Notes: generated by a model not told the origin, from the sequence alone. A stretch of DNA of 13,819 bases from Calditrichota bacterium (GCA_008501655.1 QQUK01000086.1:1-13819), one strand, 5' to 3'. Shown: positions 5,140 to 13,065, counted from the first letter of the stretch. Made by a program: numbers and translations.

Positions 5140-7974
5140 ATGAAACCAATGAAACATCTGGTCTCCCTTTTAATCTTTATCTTCCTGCTTGGTCTGGCAG
5201 CTCAGACTCAGGCTCAGATTTCAACCGCTGCACTTTTGTATTTACGAATTGCTCCGGGCTCCCGAGCTGCTGGGATTGGGGAGGCATTTGTTGCCGTTGC
5301 AGATGATGCTACCGCTACACACTGGAATCCTGCCGGTTTAGGGGCATCACCGCTTGCCGGAAACTGGGAAACAATCTCAATACCGGGTAAACTGAGACCG
5401 GTCTCAGAAATTGCAGCTGTTAAAGTTCGCGGCGGCTCCGGTTATTCCGCTTATGACATCTGGGCAATATCCAGAGAAAACAGTCTGGTCCGTTTTGATG
5501 GGCATAATTGGTTTACTTTTGAGTTGTTCTCAACCAGAACTGACCAAACAGTTCAGGGAATAGTTCAGAATTATTTTAACTTACAGGACGGCGATCTACT
5601 TCAAGCAGCGACGAAACAGGTAATTATTGAAAATAGTGATCGCACATTTGAACAGGTAGAAACATTTCAGACTAAGGTTCTCGAGGCTGCGGGGGAAGAT
5701 TATAAAAATCGTGACAAACTGGTTTCAGTCTTTGACAGTTTACTGGTGGCATATTCCGAATGCCGGGTCAACTGGTCAAAATATAGTGAAGCTGAAAAAG
5801 AGTTTAATTCCGGTATGTCGGATTCTTCGTTAACAGAAAGCGAAATTGATAAAATTAATTTTGCGGTTGAAAAATCCCGTTCGAGATTTATACCGGAAGA
5901 GTTAAAAGTCTCTTACTTTTCACTTTTTAGCGGAGATATAACGGCTTTAGGTACTGTTGATGATGTCCTGATAGTCGGTACTGAAAACGGACTCTATTCA
6001 TTTAATGGCAAATCCTGGAGAGCTTATGATTCCGAAGACGGACTTCGCTCTAAAAAGATAACAGCTATTGCGAGTACAAGCTCAGTAGCATTTATCGGTA
6101 CAGATGTAGGGTTACATCGTTTCAACGGTAATTCAATTGAATCGAATGTAGGTTATCCGGGTGAGCTTCCGGATGGAGAGGTTACTGCTATCGGTGCTTC
6201 AAGTTCGGTTAACATTTGGGTAATGATTGAAAATGATCTTTATCGCTATGACGGACAACGCTGGCAGAACAGTTATACATATACCGTAAGTGTTGATGAT
6301 AACTTAGAAGCAATTGCAGAAAAAATTGCAGTCTACGGTACTGCAACAGAAAAAGAAACAATTATCGCCAAAATAAAAGAGTTGTATGCAGCAGAGCCCT
6401 TTGATTATTCAATGTATGAAAATACAAATACTGATTCTGCAGCAGTTGAAACGATTGATCGAGCCGGTCATTCGGGTAATTTGCTTGGTGGAAGTTCTGA
6501 TGTAGATTTGTTTAAAGATGCTGTTGCCGAAGCGATGGATACAACAGCTGTTGATACATCTACGGTAGCGGATACTGCAGCTATGGAAGAAGAAGCAGTT
6601 GCTGAGGAAGCAGAACCGGTAGAAAATGAAGCTCCGAAAGAATTGGTGATTGAACCGGGTATGCAGATACAGGTTCCGTATGCCGTCGGTTTTAAAGGTG
6701 ATGTGAACGTATTATACCCTTCATCAACAAACGAACTCTGGGTGGGTACTGAGCATGGATTACTTTCTTTTACAAGTCTGAACGGTTCAGCTACATGGAA
6801 ATCGCCTGGATACAAAACGGTAGCAGTTGCAGAGGGTCAAACGCTGACCGATGTTGCCGGTGAACATCCATTTGTCGGTAAATCAACTGAAGGTACGATT
6901 GAACAATTGAAGGTGTACAATGAGTTAGATTCAGAAGATTTAACCGGTATCAGTTCATTGAAAGTTTATTCAAACCCGACAGCGAACTCGATTAACGATG
7001 TAGAAAGAGTTGGGGTTGGTGTTTCTATTGCGACCGATCATGGTGTATATGAATTAAATCAGTCAGTTTTAAATCAGGTCGATGAAGGTGATATGGGCAC
7101 TGCCAATGTTCTTTATGTCGATAAAAAAGGTGCTGAGCTTTGGTATATGTCTGACAATACTATTTCGGTCAAAGCCAAAGGTGCGAGTGAAGTTGCTGTC
7201 ATGTTTGCAAAATGGCTGCCGCAGCTTGCTGATGATATGTATTATGCTTTTATGACTGCTGTAACATCTATTGACGGACTTGGAACAGTTGGTATCAGTC
7301 TTAACTATATCACATACGGTACTGTTGTCAGAACCGGTGAAGGTTCTCCAGAAGAACTTGGTACATTTGAGCCGTTTGATTTTGCTATAGCTGCTTCTTA
7401 TGGTACATCATTGATGGATAAACTCAAAGGTGGTGTTTCGGTGCGGTTTATCTACTCTCACTTAAGTGAAATAGGAGCAGGTGTTGAAGTTGGTGAAGGA
7501 ACATCAACCGGTTTAGCTGTTGATTTAGGGTTGCTTTATCAAATGTCACCAAGATTTAATCTCGGACTTGCTATTACCAACTTAGGTCCAGATATTACTT
7601 ATATTGATGCTGATCAATCCGATCCGCTTCCGCGTAACCTGGCATTAGGTTTTATGTACAAGTTAAAAAGTACAGAATATTATCATATGTTGGTTACTGC
7701 TGAAATCAATAAATCATTAGTAAGTGCCAATGATGGTTTCAGTGAAGAGATCAAAGAAGCTGTCATCAACGGTGGTGGTGAATTTATGTATAATAATATT
7801 TTTGCTGCCCGCGTCGGTTACATTTATGACCAGGTTGGTGATATTAAATCGTTTACCGTTGGTTTCGGTGTTTCACCGATAAATGACCTGTTCTTTGACT
7901 TTGCGTATATTCCGAGTGGTACCGATGCACCGCTTGCAAACACGCTGAGAACGACTCTTAAATATAAATGGTAA
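5140..7974 (+). CDS. porV: PorV-family outer-membrane barrel with an inserted beta-propeller and LysM-like segments
   Basis: 944 residues, far longer than PorV (~390). Signal peptide about 1-25 (LIFIFLLGLAAQTQA, then Gln). Residues 27-70 are a PorV/PorQ N-terminus: LYLRIAPGSRAAGIGEAF, then HWNPAGLG. The family then normally enters the first barrel strand; here that strand comes only at about 683 (VAVMFAKWLPQLADDM, compare SYTPWL..LVNDM of PorV) and the barrel runs to the C-terminus, ending in TLKYKW with a terminal aromatic as in outer-membrane proteins. Residues ~70-682 are an insertion of about seven propeller blades interrupted by three LysM-like segments and two helical or low-complexity stretches. 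PorV shuttles T9SS cargo to PorU and belongs to the attachment complex; adjacency to the porU-like gene supports that role. PorQ or another PorV-like paralogue is possible. The symbol reflects the family, not proven orthology. Confidence 0.8.
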   Translation: MKPMKHLVSLLIFIFLLGLAAQTQAQISTAALLYLRIAPGSRAAGIGEAFVAVADDATATHWNPAGLGASPLAGNWETISIPGKLRPVSEIAAVKVRGGSGYSAYDIWAISRENSLVRFDGHNWFTFELFSTRTDQTVQGIVQNYFNLQDGDLLQAATKQVIIENSDRTFEQVETFQTKVLEAAGEDYKNRDKLVSVFDSLLVAYSECRVNWSKYSEAEKEFNSGMSDSSLTESEIDKINFAVEKSRSRFIPEELKVSYFSLFSGDITALGTVDDVLIVGTENGLYSFNGKSWRAYDSEDGLRSKKITAIASTSSVAFIGTDVGLHRFNGNSIESNVGYPGELPDGEVTAIGASSSVNIWVMIENDLYRYDGQRWQNSYTYTVSVDDNLEAIAEKIAVYGTATEKETIIAKIKELYAAEPFDYSMYENTNTDSAAVETIDRAGHSGNLLGGSSDVDLFKDAVAEAMDTTAVDTSTVADTAAMEEEAVAEEAEPVENEAPKELVIEPGMQIQVPYAVGFKGDVNVLYPSSTNELWVGTEHGLLSFTSLNGSATWKSPGYKTVAVAEGQTLTDVAGEHPFVGKSTEGTIEQLKVYNELDSEDLTGISSLKVYSNPTANSINDVERVGVGVSIATDHGVYELNQSVLNQVDEGDMGTANVLYVDKKGAELWYMSDNTISVKAKGASEVAVMFAKWLPQLADDMYYAFMTAVTSIDGLGTVGISLNYITYGTVVRTGEGSPEELGTFEPFDFAIAASYGTSLMDKLKGGVSVRFIYSHLSEIGAGVEVGEGTSTGLAVDLGLLYQMSPRFNLGLAITNLGPDITYIDADQSDPLPRNLALGFMYKLKSTEYYHMLVTAEINKSLVSANDGFSEEIKEAVINGGGEFMYNNIFAARVGYIYDQVGDIKSFTVGFGVSPINDLFFDFAYIPSGTDAPLANTLRTTLKYKW
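5518..5925 (+). other. LysM-like segment A, split by a helical insert
   Basis: Residues about 127-162 (STRTDQTVQGIVQNYF, then a second helix LLQAATKQVIIEN) and 250-262 (FIPEELKVSYFS) fit the first strand-helix-helix and last strand of a LysM, but weakly. About 87 charged helical residues (163-249) lie between. The case rests on its position after blade 1 and on the likeness of its exit strand to that of segment B (IEPGMQIQVPY followed by GDV; here FIPEELKVSY followed by GDI). Confidence 0.35.
6271..6681 (+). other. LysM-like segment B, split by an acidic low-complexity insert
   Basis: Residues 378-416 read YTYTVSVDDNLEAIAEKI, then a helix IIAKIKELYAA, and residues 501-514 give VIEPGMQIQVPY: the standard LysM order (Y-x-V-x-x-x-D-x-L-x-x-I-A, helix 2, then I-x-P-G-x-x-I-x-V-P). 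Residues 417-500 interrupt it with an Ala/Asp/Glu/Thr-rich stretch (AVAEAMDTTAVDTSTVADTA, then Glu-rich). LysM modules bind N-acetylglucosamine polymers, chiefly peptidoglycan; binding by this one is not shown. Confidence 0.55.
6808..6975 (+). other. LysM-like segment C
   Basis: Residues 557-612: YKTVAVAEGQTLTDVAGE, then IEQLKVYNELDSEDL and GISSLKVYSNP. This is a compact, uninterrupted LysM pattern (V-x-x-G-Q-T-L-x-x-V-A, helix 2 with x-Y-N, then G-x-x-L-K-V). It sits directly behind the fifth propeller blade. Confidence 0.6.
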
Positions 7975-7991
7975 ATTTTGTGCAGGATTCA

Positions 7992-7997
7992 GAGGAG
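7992..7997 (+). promoter_or_regulatory. Ribosome binding site deciding a TTG start
   Basis: GAGGAG is 9 bases before TTG 8007, in frame with the metalloprotease. The upstream in-frame ATG at 7968 overlaps the end of the porV-like gene, has no Shine-Dalgarno, and would add a polar 13-residue extension before the signal peptide. I therefore prefer TTG 8007. Confidence 0.65.
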
Positions 7998-8006
7998 AGA
8001 AATCAA

Positions 8007-11000
8007 TTGAGTATAAAAAGAGATCTGTTGCAGACTCTTTATCTGATATTGTTTATTCTGGCGGTTGTAGCGGTTAACACCACAGCCGCCGATAAACTGA
8101 TGTTCGGTACCAAGGTTCCGGGAGAGATAAAAGAAGGTGACAATCAAGTCAAACATCGCTGTTTGACTCATTACAACAAAGACGGTCTGTTGAATAAATT
8201 TCTCGAGAGGGATAAACCGTGGTCGCTGCCTCAGAAAGCGTTAGATGCTGAGTTAGATGATACGTTACATATATTAGTATTACGATTTAATTTTCAGTAT
8301 GAAACCGTAGATGACCCAAATACAACCGGCCGCGGTCATATGAACCTGAGTCCGTATGATGAGGATTCATTACTTGCAGAAGTCGGACATACGATTGATC
8401 CGCCTCCGCACAATGCAGCATATTTTTCATCTCATATTGAAGCTCTGAAGCGGTATTACGAATTTGTTTCGGAAGGGAAAATAACCCTGACCTGGGATGT
8501 ATTCCCGCCGGTTTCTGACTCAATATACGAACTTCCGCATCCTATGAGTTATTATGGGAAATGTGATTTTTCAGAAGTGGTCGGAGGATTGGAAAATTAT
8601 TTCAGAGATGCAATTCGTCTTGCTGATACTACTTCACCGGAAATTAATTTTGCTGCTTATGAATCAATCTTTTTATTCCATGCCGGTTCAGACCGACAGA
8701 ACGATATCGGGTTTCCCGAAACATGTTCTGATCTTTTCACCGGTTTTATAGACTATGTAACGCTCGATGATACTGTTTATGTTGATAATGATTCCGGTTA
8801 CATCACAAATGCGCTTCTCATGCCTGAGACAGCTTGTCAGGATAATAGAGCAACAGCAATGAATGCAGTAATCGCCCATGAGTTCGGACATCAGCTTGGT
8901 TTAGTTGATTTATACAGTACCCAGACCTTTATGAGTCAGCTTGGTGATTTTGCTCTCATGGATAATAACGGATTCGGTTCCGGCATAGATTATGGATTCC
9001 CGGTAGGTCGAGTTTTTGGTGCCGTACCCCTTTATCCGATGGCATGGTCAAGAGCGCATCTTGGTTTTGTCGATGTTGTTGACTTCAGACAAGGGACAGA
9101 TATTCAACTTGCGGCTGCTGAAGTAGTTTCTAATTCTATCAAAGTTGCCCGGGTTCCGATTTCTGATAAAGAGTATTATCTGATTGAAAACAGAATCATT
9201 GATGTTGATGAGTATATTGCCGGTACAGTCGCTGATTCTATCACCGGTGTATTGTTAGGACCTGCATACTGTATCGTCTGTGATACAAACGAGACCGGTC
9301 ATATAACAGATATATACCCTACTTCGGAATATGATTTCCTGATGCCCGGTTCGGGTGTGATGATTTATCATGTTGACGAAAAAGTCGCCGGTTTGGATTA
9401 CAATTATGATGGCGATAATAATTTCGACGATAACCAGCTTCAATGGGCATGGGATGCGTTTGGCAACCCGGTTACCAGATTTATCACAATTGTCGAAGCT
9501 GACGGGTTTGTCAATTTTGGCGGTTATTATCGTTCGGGATATGGATCTGAAAATGATATGTATCGCGATGACAGAAATAATGCATTAACACCTAATTCAA
9601 ATCCTCCAACTATTGATAACACCGGAAACCAAACACATATCTCAATTGATAATATCACCCGGGTTCTCGATACAACTATTGCAAAGCCGGTGTTGATGGA
9701 TTCGTTGATAAAGTTTGATGTCACAACAAATAATCTCGTAGATGGGTTTCCTGTTCGTGCCGGATATCCGGTTTATCGGATATCACCAATTGTAGATGAT
9801 ATTGAAGGTGACGGTTCACCTGAGTTTATTATTGTTTCAGGAAATTTACTCTCTGTTGTGAAAACCAACGGTCAATCTCTTTTAGATTATAGGGTCCCCT
9901 GCGGAACTTGTCCGCCGTATTATGACAGCTCTTTTACATCGATTCATACCGGCCGCTCAAATGTAGTTCCTTTGTATGCACGTTTAAGCGATACAGCATT
10001 TACAAATCCGGTGACCGGTAATTTTATTGATGATAATCAGACTGATAAACTTGTTGCAGTCGGAGTCAATAATCGAATAGAAATTTACCAAATGAATGAT
10101 GTCGATGATGACGGTCAAGCTGATTCGATCTGGATGTTTGGTCTGGGGAATTACGGTGACCCGCAAGCGATGACTTTTGGTGATAAATTGTTTGTATTAA
10201 CTTCCGAAGGTAGAGTATTACTGAAAGATTCTCTCGCCGGACCGGCTGTCCCGCCAACATTGTTAGATATCGATGAGGAGACAAACCATGGTATCTGCAG
10301 AGTAGGTGATGGTTTAGTTGTTGTCGCTGGTGACACTCTGACTACAAAAATATACTTTACAAGTCGTTCAGTAACTGATTCAATTGAAGTTGAAGATGTC
10401 TATTCACTGGGACCAATTTATGTTGACCTTGACCTGGATGGTACAAAAGAACTTGTTGTTGGCTCCAATGACGGTGATATTCTGTTGGCTCACGTTGATA
10501 GTACAACAGGAGCGGTCACCGTTGTAGATGAAGTATTAACCGGATATACATTCACTGTAAATCCGATTGCTTCTGATGTTGACCTGGATGGGTATCCTGA
10601 TATAGTCTTCGGCGGAATCAATACGATGTATGCGTTTAATCATCAGTTAACGATGAAAACAAATTATCCGAAAATAATCAATAGTAAATATCCTGCAGAT
10701 TCTATAGTCAGCTCTCCAATATCGGCTGATATAGATAACGGTTCCTTATCTGAGATAATTTTCCCTACAGAGATTGGAAATATCTATTCCTATGGTGATG
10801 AACCAACATTTGGATTCCCACTCTCAGCCGGAGAACAGGGGATAGGTTCAGCAGTTTATGCTATTTCAACCGATGCCGGGCTACCTACACCCGGATATCT
10901 TGGATATCTTGGTTTGGACGGCTGGTTTTATCTCTGGCATGTTGATGGGGATGTAAATTACCAGTTCTGGCCGATGTCCGGTGCTGATCCGTCAGGTTCT

Positions 11001-11333
11001 TTGAATTTTGATGAAGGAAATCTTCCTCCACAAAAGGTGTATGCTGATAAATTATCCGAAAAGAAGTTTTATAATTATCCGAATCCGGTCACAGACGGTG
11101 AAACAACAATCAGATATTTTCTCTCTGAAGATGCCGCTTCCGTTACATTCACAATATATGATTTAAGTGGTGAAATAGTTGATGAACTGACCGGAACAAC
11201 TTTCGGCAATGTTGATAATGAGGTATCCTGGAATTGTTCATCGGTAACTCCGGGAGTGTATCGCTGTATGATTTCAGCTGAATTTGCTGCAGGTACCGAA
11301 ACTGCTTTCACCGATATTTCGATAATCAGATAG
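8007..11333 (+). CDS. M6-family secreted metalloprotease with T9SS sorting domain
   Basis: Predicted exported zinc endopeptidase of the immune-inhibitor-A (M6) type, 1108 residues from TTG 8007 (1121 if ATG 7968). Signal peptide 1-28 (MSIKRDLLQ, then LYLILFILAVVAVNTTAA). The peptidase domain (about 85-540) contains the zinc motif HEFGHQLGLVD (His291, Glu292, His295, Asp301) and a Met-turn-like GDFALMDNNG (Met318). The central part (about 585-960) has Asp-rich FG-GAP/VCBS-like repeats that probably bind calcium: DIEGDGSPEFII, DLDGTKELVVG, DVDLDGYPDIVFGG, DIDNGSLSEIIF. The end (1021-1108) is a T9SS type-A-like domain from YNYPNPVTDGETTIRY to FTDISIIR, which marks it as cargo. Several Cys pairs (CIVC, CGTC, WNC...YRC) suit an extracytoplasmic protein. 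It lies between the PorV-like gene and the DUF5683-like pair, so it may be a dedicated client of the neighbouring sortase. Substrate unknown. Confidence 0.88.
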   Translation: MSIKRDLLQTLYLILFILAVVAVNTTAADKLMFGTKVPGEIKEGDNQVKHRCLTHYNKDGLLNKFLERDKPWSLPQKALDAELDDTLHILVLRFNFQYETVDDPNTTGRGHMNLSPYDEDSLLAEVGHTIDPPPHNAAYFSSHIEALKRYYEFVSEGKITLTWDVFPPVSDSIYELPHPMSYYGKCDFSEVVGGLENYFRDAIRLADTTSPEINFAAYESIFLFHAGSDRQNDIGFPETCSDLFTGFIDYVTLDDTVYVDNDSGYITNALLMPETACQDNRATAMNAVIAHEFGHQLGLVDLYSTQTFMSQLGDFALMDNNGFGSGIDYGFPVGRVFGAVPLYPMAWSRAHLGFVDVVDFRQGTDIQLAAAEVVSNSIKVARVPISDKEYYLIENRIIDVDEYIAGTVADSITGVLLGPAYCIVCDTNETGHITDIYPTSEYDFLMPGSGVMIYHVDEKVAGLDYNYDGDNNFDDNQLQWAWDAFGNPVTRFITIVEADGFVNFGGYYRSGYGSENDMYRDDRNNALTPNSNPPTIDNTGNQTHISIDNITRVLDTTIAKPVLMDSLIKFDVTTNNLVDGFPVRAGYPVYRISPIVDDIEGDGSPEFIIVSGNLLSVVKTNGQSLLDYRVPCGTCPPYYDSSFTSIHTGRSNVVPLYARLSDTAFTNPVTGNFIDDNQTDKLVAVGVNNRIEIYQMNDVDDDGQADSIWMFGLGNYGDPQAMTFGDKLFVLTSEGRVLLKDSLAGPAVPPTLLDIDEETNHGICRVGDGLVVVAGDTLTTKIYFTSRSVTDSIEVEDVYSLGPIYVDLDLDGTKELVVGSNDGDILLAHVDSTTGAVTVVDEVLTGYTFTVNPIASDVDLDGYPDIVFGGINTMYAFNHQLTMKTNYPKIINSKYPADSIVSSPISADIDNGSLSEIIFPTEIGNIYSYGDEPTFGFPLSAGEQGIGSAVYAISTDAGLPTPGYLGYLGLDGWFYLWHVDGDVNYQFWPMSGADPSGSLNFDEGNLPPQKVYADKLSEKKFYNYPNPVTDGETTIRYFLSEDAASVTFTIYDLSGEIVDELTGTTFGNVDNEVSWNCSSVTPGVYRCMISAEFAAGTETAFTDISIIR
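11067..11330 (+). other. T9SS type-A-like sorting domain of the M6 protease
   Basis: Opens with FYNYPNPVTDGETTIRYFLS, continues TFTIYDLSGEIVDEL, then NEVSWNCSSVTPGVYRCMI, and ends FTDISIIR: the strand order and NYPNP / YDLSG / W-x-x-x-x-x-x-x-GVY landmarks of the family. It is similar in plan to the end of the PorU-like protein but clearly diverged from it. Confidence 0.8.
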
Positions 11334-11335
11334 AT

Positions 11336-11340
11336 GAGGG
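11336..11340 (+). promoter_or_regulatory. Ribosome binding site deciding the start at 11346
   Basis: GAGGG lies 5 bases before ATG 11346. The earlier ATG at 11334 directly abuts the upstream stop codon and would place this motif inside its own coding sequence; starting at 11346 gives a standard lysine-led signal peptide. Confidence 0.6.
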
Positions 11341-11345
11341 ATTAT

Positions 11346-12257
11346 ATGTACAAGAAATTACTTTTTTTATTTATTCTGCTTTTTGCTTCATCTCTGTATG
11401 CTAACGGTTTTGTTAAACCAAGTGAGGTTAATCAAAATCAGGTAAATATCAGATATTCGGTGCTTGGATTAAAAACTCAACAAACTAACTCCGATAACCT
11501 GACCTTAGCTCAAATTGCTGAACCGGATGAAATCAGACTGCAGGAAAAAGCAGGTAGTGGCAAATCACCGGGTAAAGCATTTTTCCTTTCACTTGCGGTT
11601 CCGGGTTTAGGCCAATTGTACAATGGCAGCAAAGTAAAAGCTGCTGTGTTTTTAGGGGCAGAAGTAGCATCCTGGGTTTTTCATATCAAACTACATGGTG
11701 ATGGTGATAACCTGACCGATGATTACGAAGCATTTAACGATGCACACTGGTCAGAAGACCGTTATACATATATGCTTGAGAATACTTACGGAGCTTCAGA
11801 TGATGATGATGTCGACCCGCTTTCTTATCCGGAAATCAATCATCATTTACCAGAGACAAAAACCCAGCAGTATTATGAAATGACCGGTAAATATGACCAG
11901 TTTTCCTGGGGGTGGGATGATGCTGTCTTAAACGGAAATACATTCGCTTACTATGATACAAACAGTACACCGCTTCCGCAGGTAGTCGGTGCTGACATTC
12001 CATACTCTGCAAACAGATTTACTTACGAACAGATGCGAAATGATGCTAATGATAAATATGATCAGGCAAGAAATATGGTTTATATCTCCATGGCGAACCA
12101 TGTTATTTCAGCTTTTGAAGCTATGATTGCAGCAAAAAAATATAGAAATGGAGATTCTGATAATTCACTGTTATCACGAATTAATTTAAAAGCATCTCTT
12201 CGTTCCTATAATGAAAAACGAGATACCCCGTATTTAACATGTAAGGTGAAGTTTTAG
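11346..12257 (+). CDS. Exported DUF5683-like protein, first of a tandem pair
   Basis: 303 residues, function unknown. Signal peptide 1-20 (MYKKLLFLFILLFASSLYA, then Asn). A polar linker leads to the recognisable core at about 75-116: GKAFFLSLAVPGLGQLYNG, then KAAVFLGAEVASWVF, which is the PGLGQ-Y-x-G signature of DUF5683-like envelope proteins and looks like two short hydrophobic segments. The rest is acidic (SDDDDVD near 150) and has a W-x-W-D-x-A motif (WGWDDA, about 188-193), followed by a predicted helical hydrophobic stretch (MVYISMANHVISAFEAMIAA). The last strand ends in Phe (CKVKF), reminiscent of, but not proof of, an outer-membrane beta-signal. The next gene is a diverged paralogue. 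Gaps of 12 and 2 bases place it in the T9SS operon; a role in envelope assembly is inference. Confidence 0.7.
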   Translation: MYKKLLFLFILLFASSLYANGFVKPSEVNQNQVNIRYSVLGLKTQQTNSDNLTLAQIAEPDEIRLQEKAGSGKSPGKAFFLSLAVPGLGQLYNGSKVKAAVFLGAEVASWVFHIKLHGDGDNLTDDYEAFNDAHWSEDRYTYMLENTYGASDDDDVDPLSYPEINHHLPETKTQQYYEMTGKYDQFSWGWDDAVLNGNTFAYYDTNSTPLPQVVGADIPYSANRFTYEQMRNDANDKYDQARNMVYISMANHVISAFEAMIAAKKYRNGDSDNSLLSRINLKASLRSYNEKRDTPYLTCKVKF

Positions 12258-12259
12258 TT

Positions 12260-13063
12260 ATGAAGATGAAAAACATACAAACTATATTTTCTTATATTAT
12301 ATTCCTGTTTATTGTATCGTCTGCAAGTGCGGTTGAACTGGCTGAAGAACCGATTCAATCCCGACTACAATCAAACATTTTATTTGCTGATGAAAGCTGG
12401 GAAATTGGCGATAGCAAAACAGAAGAGAATACTAAATCTGATGACATTCAATATAGCAGCCAGACTAAAAAATACTCTTTAGGGAAAGCTGTTCTTTATT
12501 CTGCATTACTCCCCGGACTTGGGCAGAGATATGTTGGGAAATCTACAAAATCAAAAGTCTACTTTGCCTCAGAAGCGTTGACCTGGGCGGGATACGCCGC
12601 TTTCTCTTTGATGGGAAAATGGAAAAAGGATGACCTGATTGATTATGCTGCAGTTCATGCGAGTGCCCAGTTAGAGGGGAAAGATGACCAGTTTTTAGAC
12701 TATGTCGGTTTTTATAATTCTCTTGATGAGTTTAACACTTTAGGCAGAGTAACTGACCGGGATCGTGAGTATTATCAAAGTACTGCTGAATTTTACTGGC
12801 AATGGGATTCTGCCACAAACAGAGAGACGTATAAAGATATTAAGAACAGCAGTAAAGAAGCATACCGCCGGGCAGATTTTATGATTGTAATTGCTATTGT
12901 AAACAGACTTGTTTCTGTTATCGATGTTGTCCGGGATGTGAGAAGTGAAAATAAAAAGGTCGCAACCAATATCTCATCGGTTGAAGAGAAGAAATATAAA
13001 CTTTCAATCAATCCGTTGAGCAATACAACACAGGTTAAACTCACAATTTATCCATCATTTTAA
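12260..13063 (+). CDS. Exported DUF5683-like protein, second of a tandem pair
   Basis: 267 residues, function unknown. Signal peptide 1-24 (IFSYIIFLFIVSSASA, then Val). After an acidic linker the core GKAVLYSALLPGLGQRYVGK (75-94) and KVYFASEALTWAGYAAF repeat the pattern of the preceding gene. So do EYYQSTAEFYWQWDSA (W-x-W-D-x-A) and the later hydrophobic helix FMIVIAIVNRLVSVIDVV. Like its neighbour it ends in a short strand with terminal Phe (LTIYPSF). The ATG at 12260 is two bases behind the upstream stop; GGTGA at 12245-12249, inside the preceding gene, is its likely ribosome-binding sequence, so the two are probably translationally coupled. ATG 12266 is a less well spaced alternative. Duplication followed by divergence is the simplest origin. 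Confidence 0.7.
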   Translation: MKMKNIQTIFSYIIFLFIVSSASAVELAEEPIQSRLQSNILFADESWEIGDSKTEENTKSDDIQYSSQTKKYSLGKAVLYSALLPGLGQRYVGKSTKSKVYFASEALTWAGYAAFSLMGKWKKDDLIDYAAVHASAQLEGKDDQFLDYVGFYNSLDEFNTLGRVTDRDREYYQSTAEFYWQWDSATNRETYKDIKNSSKEAYRRADFMIVIAIVNRLVSVIDVVRDVRSENKKVATNISSVEEKKYKLSINPLSNTTQVKLTIYPSF

Positions 13064-13065
13064 GC

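Larger units (their letters stand above)
5401..7173 (+). repeat. Seven propeller-blade repeats inside the PorV-like protein
   Basis: Blade-like repeats with the pattern V-G-T-x-x-G-L-x-x-F-x-G-x-x-W occur at about residues 88-126 (NSLVRFDGHNW), 266-297 (VGTENGLYSFNGKSW), 306-334 (IGTDVGLHRFNGNSI), 347-376 (MIENDLYRYDGQRW), 521-553 (VGTEHGLLSF...ATW), 620-642 (ATDHGVYELN) and 655-678 (ELWYMSDNTISVK). They resemble the two-component-regulator propeller family, the type also found in PorZ. Seven blades would close one ring. The last two are the least regular. Repeat identity is at protein level only; the DNA copies have diverged. Confidence 0.65.

Noticed and set aside
6468..6815. 115-codon open frame on the minus strand inside the porV-like gene
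   Set aside because: It is antisense to the low-complexity acidic stretch and adjoining propeller and LysM parts. The Ser/Ala/Thr-rich composition is just the complement of the GCA/GCT-rich sense codons, and the sense protein is clearly real.
5140..7974. Misassembly or fusion of two separate genes as the explanation for the long PorV
   Set aside because: The frame is uninterrupted, codon use looks uniform, and the barrel is split around the insertion rather than appended to it. Not fully excludable without reads.
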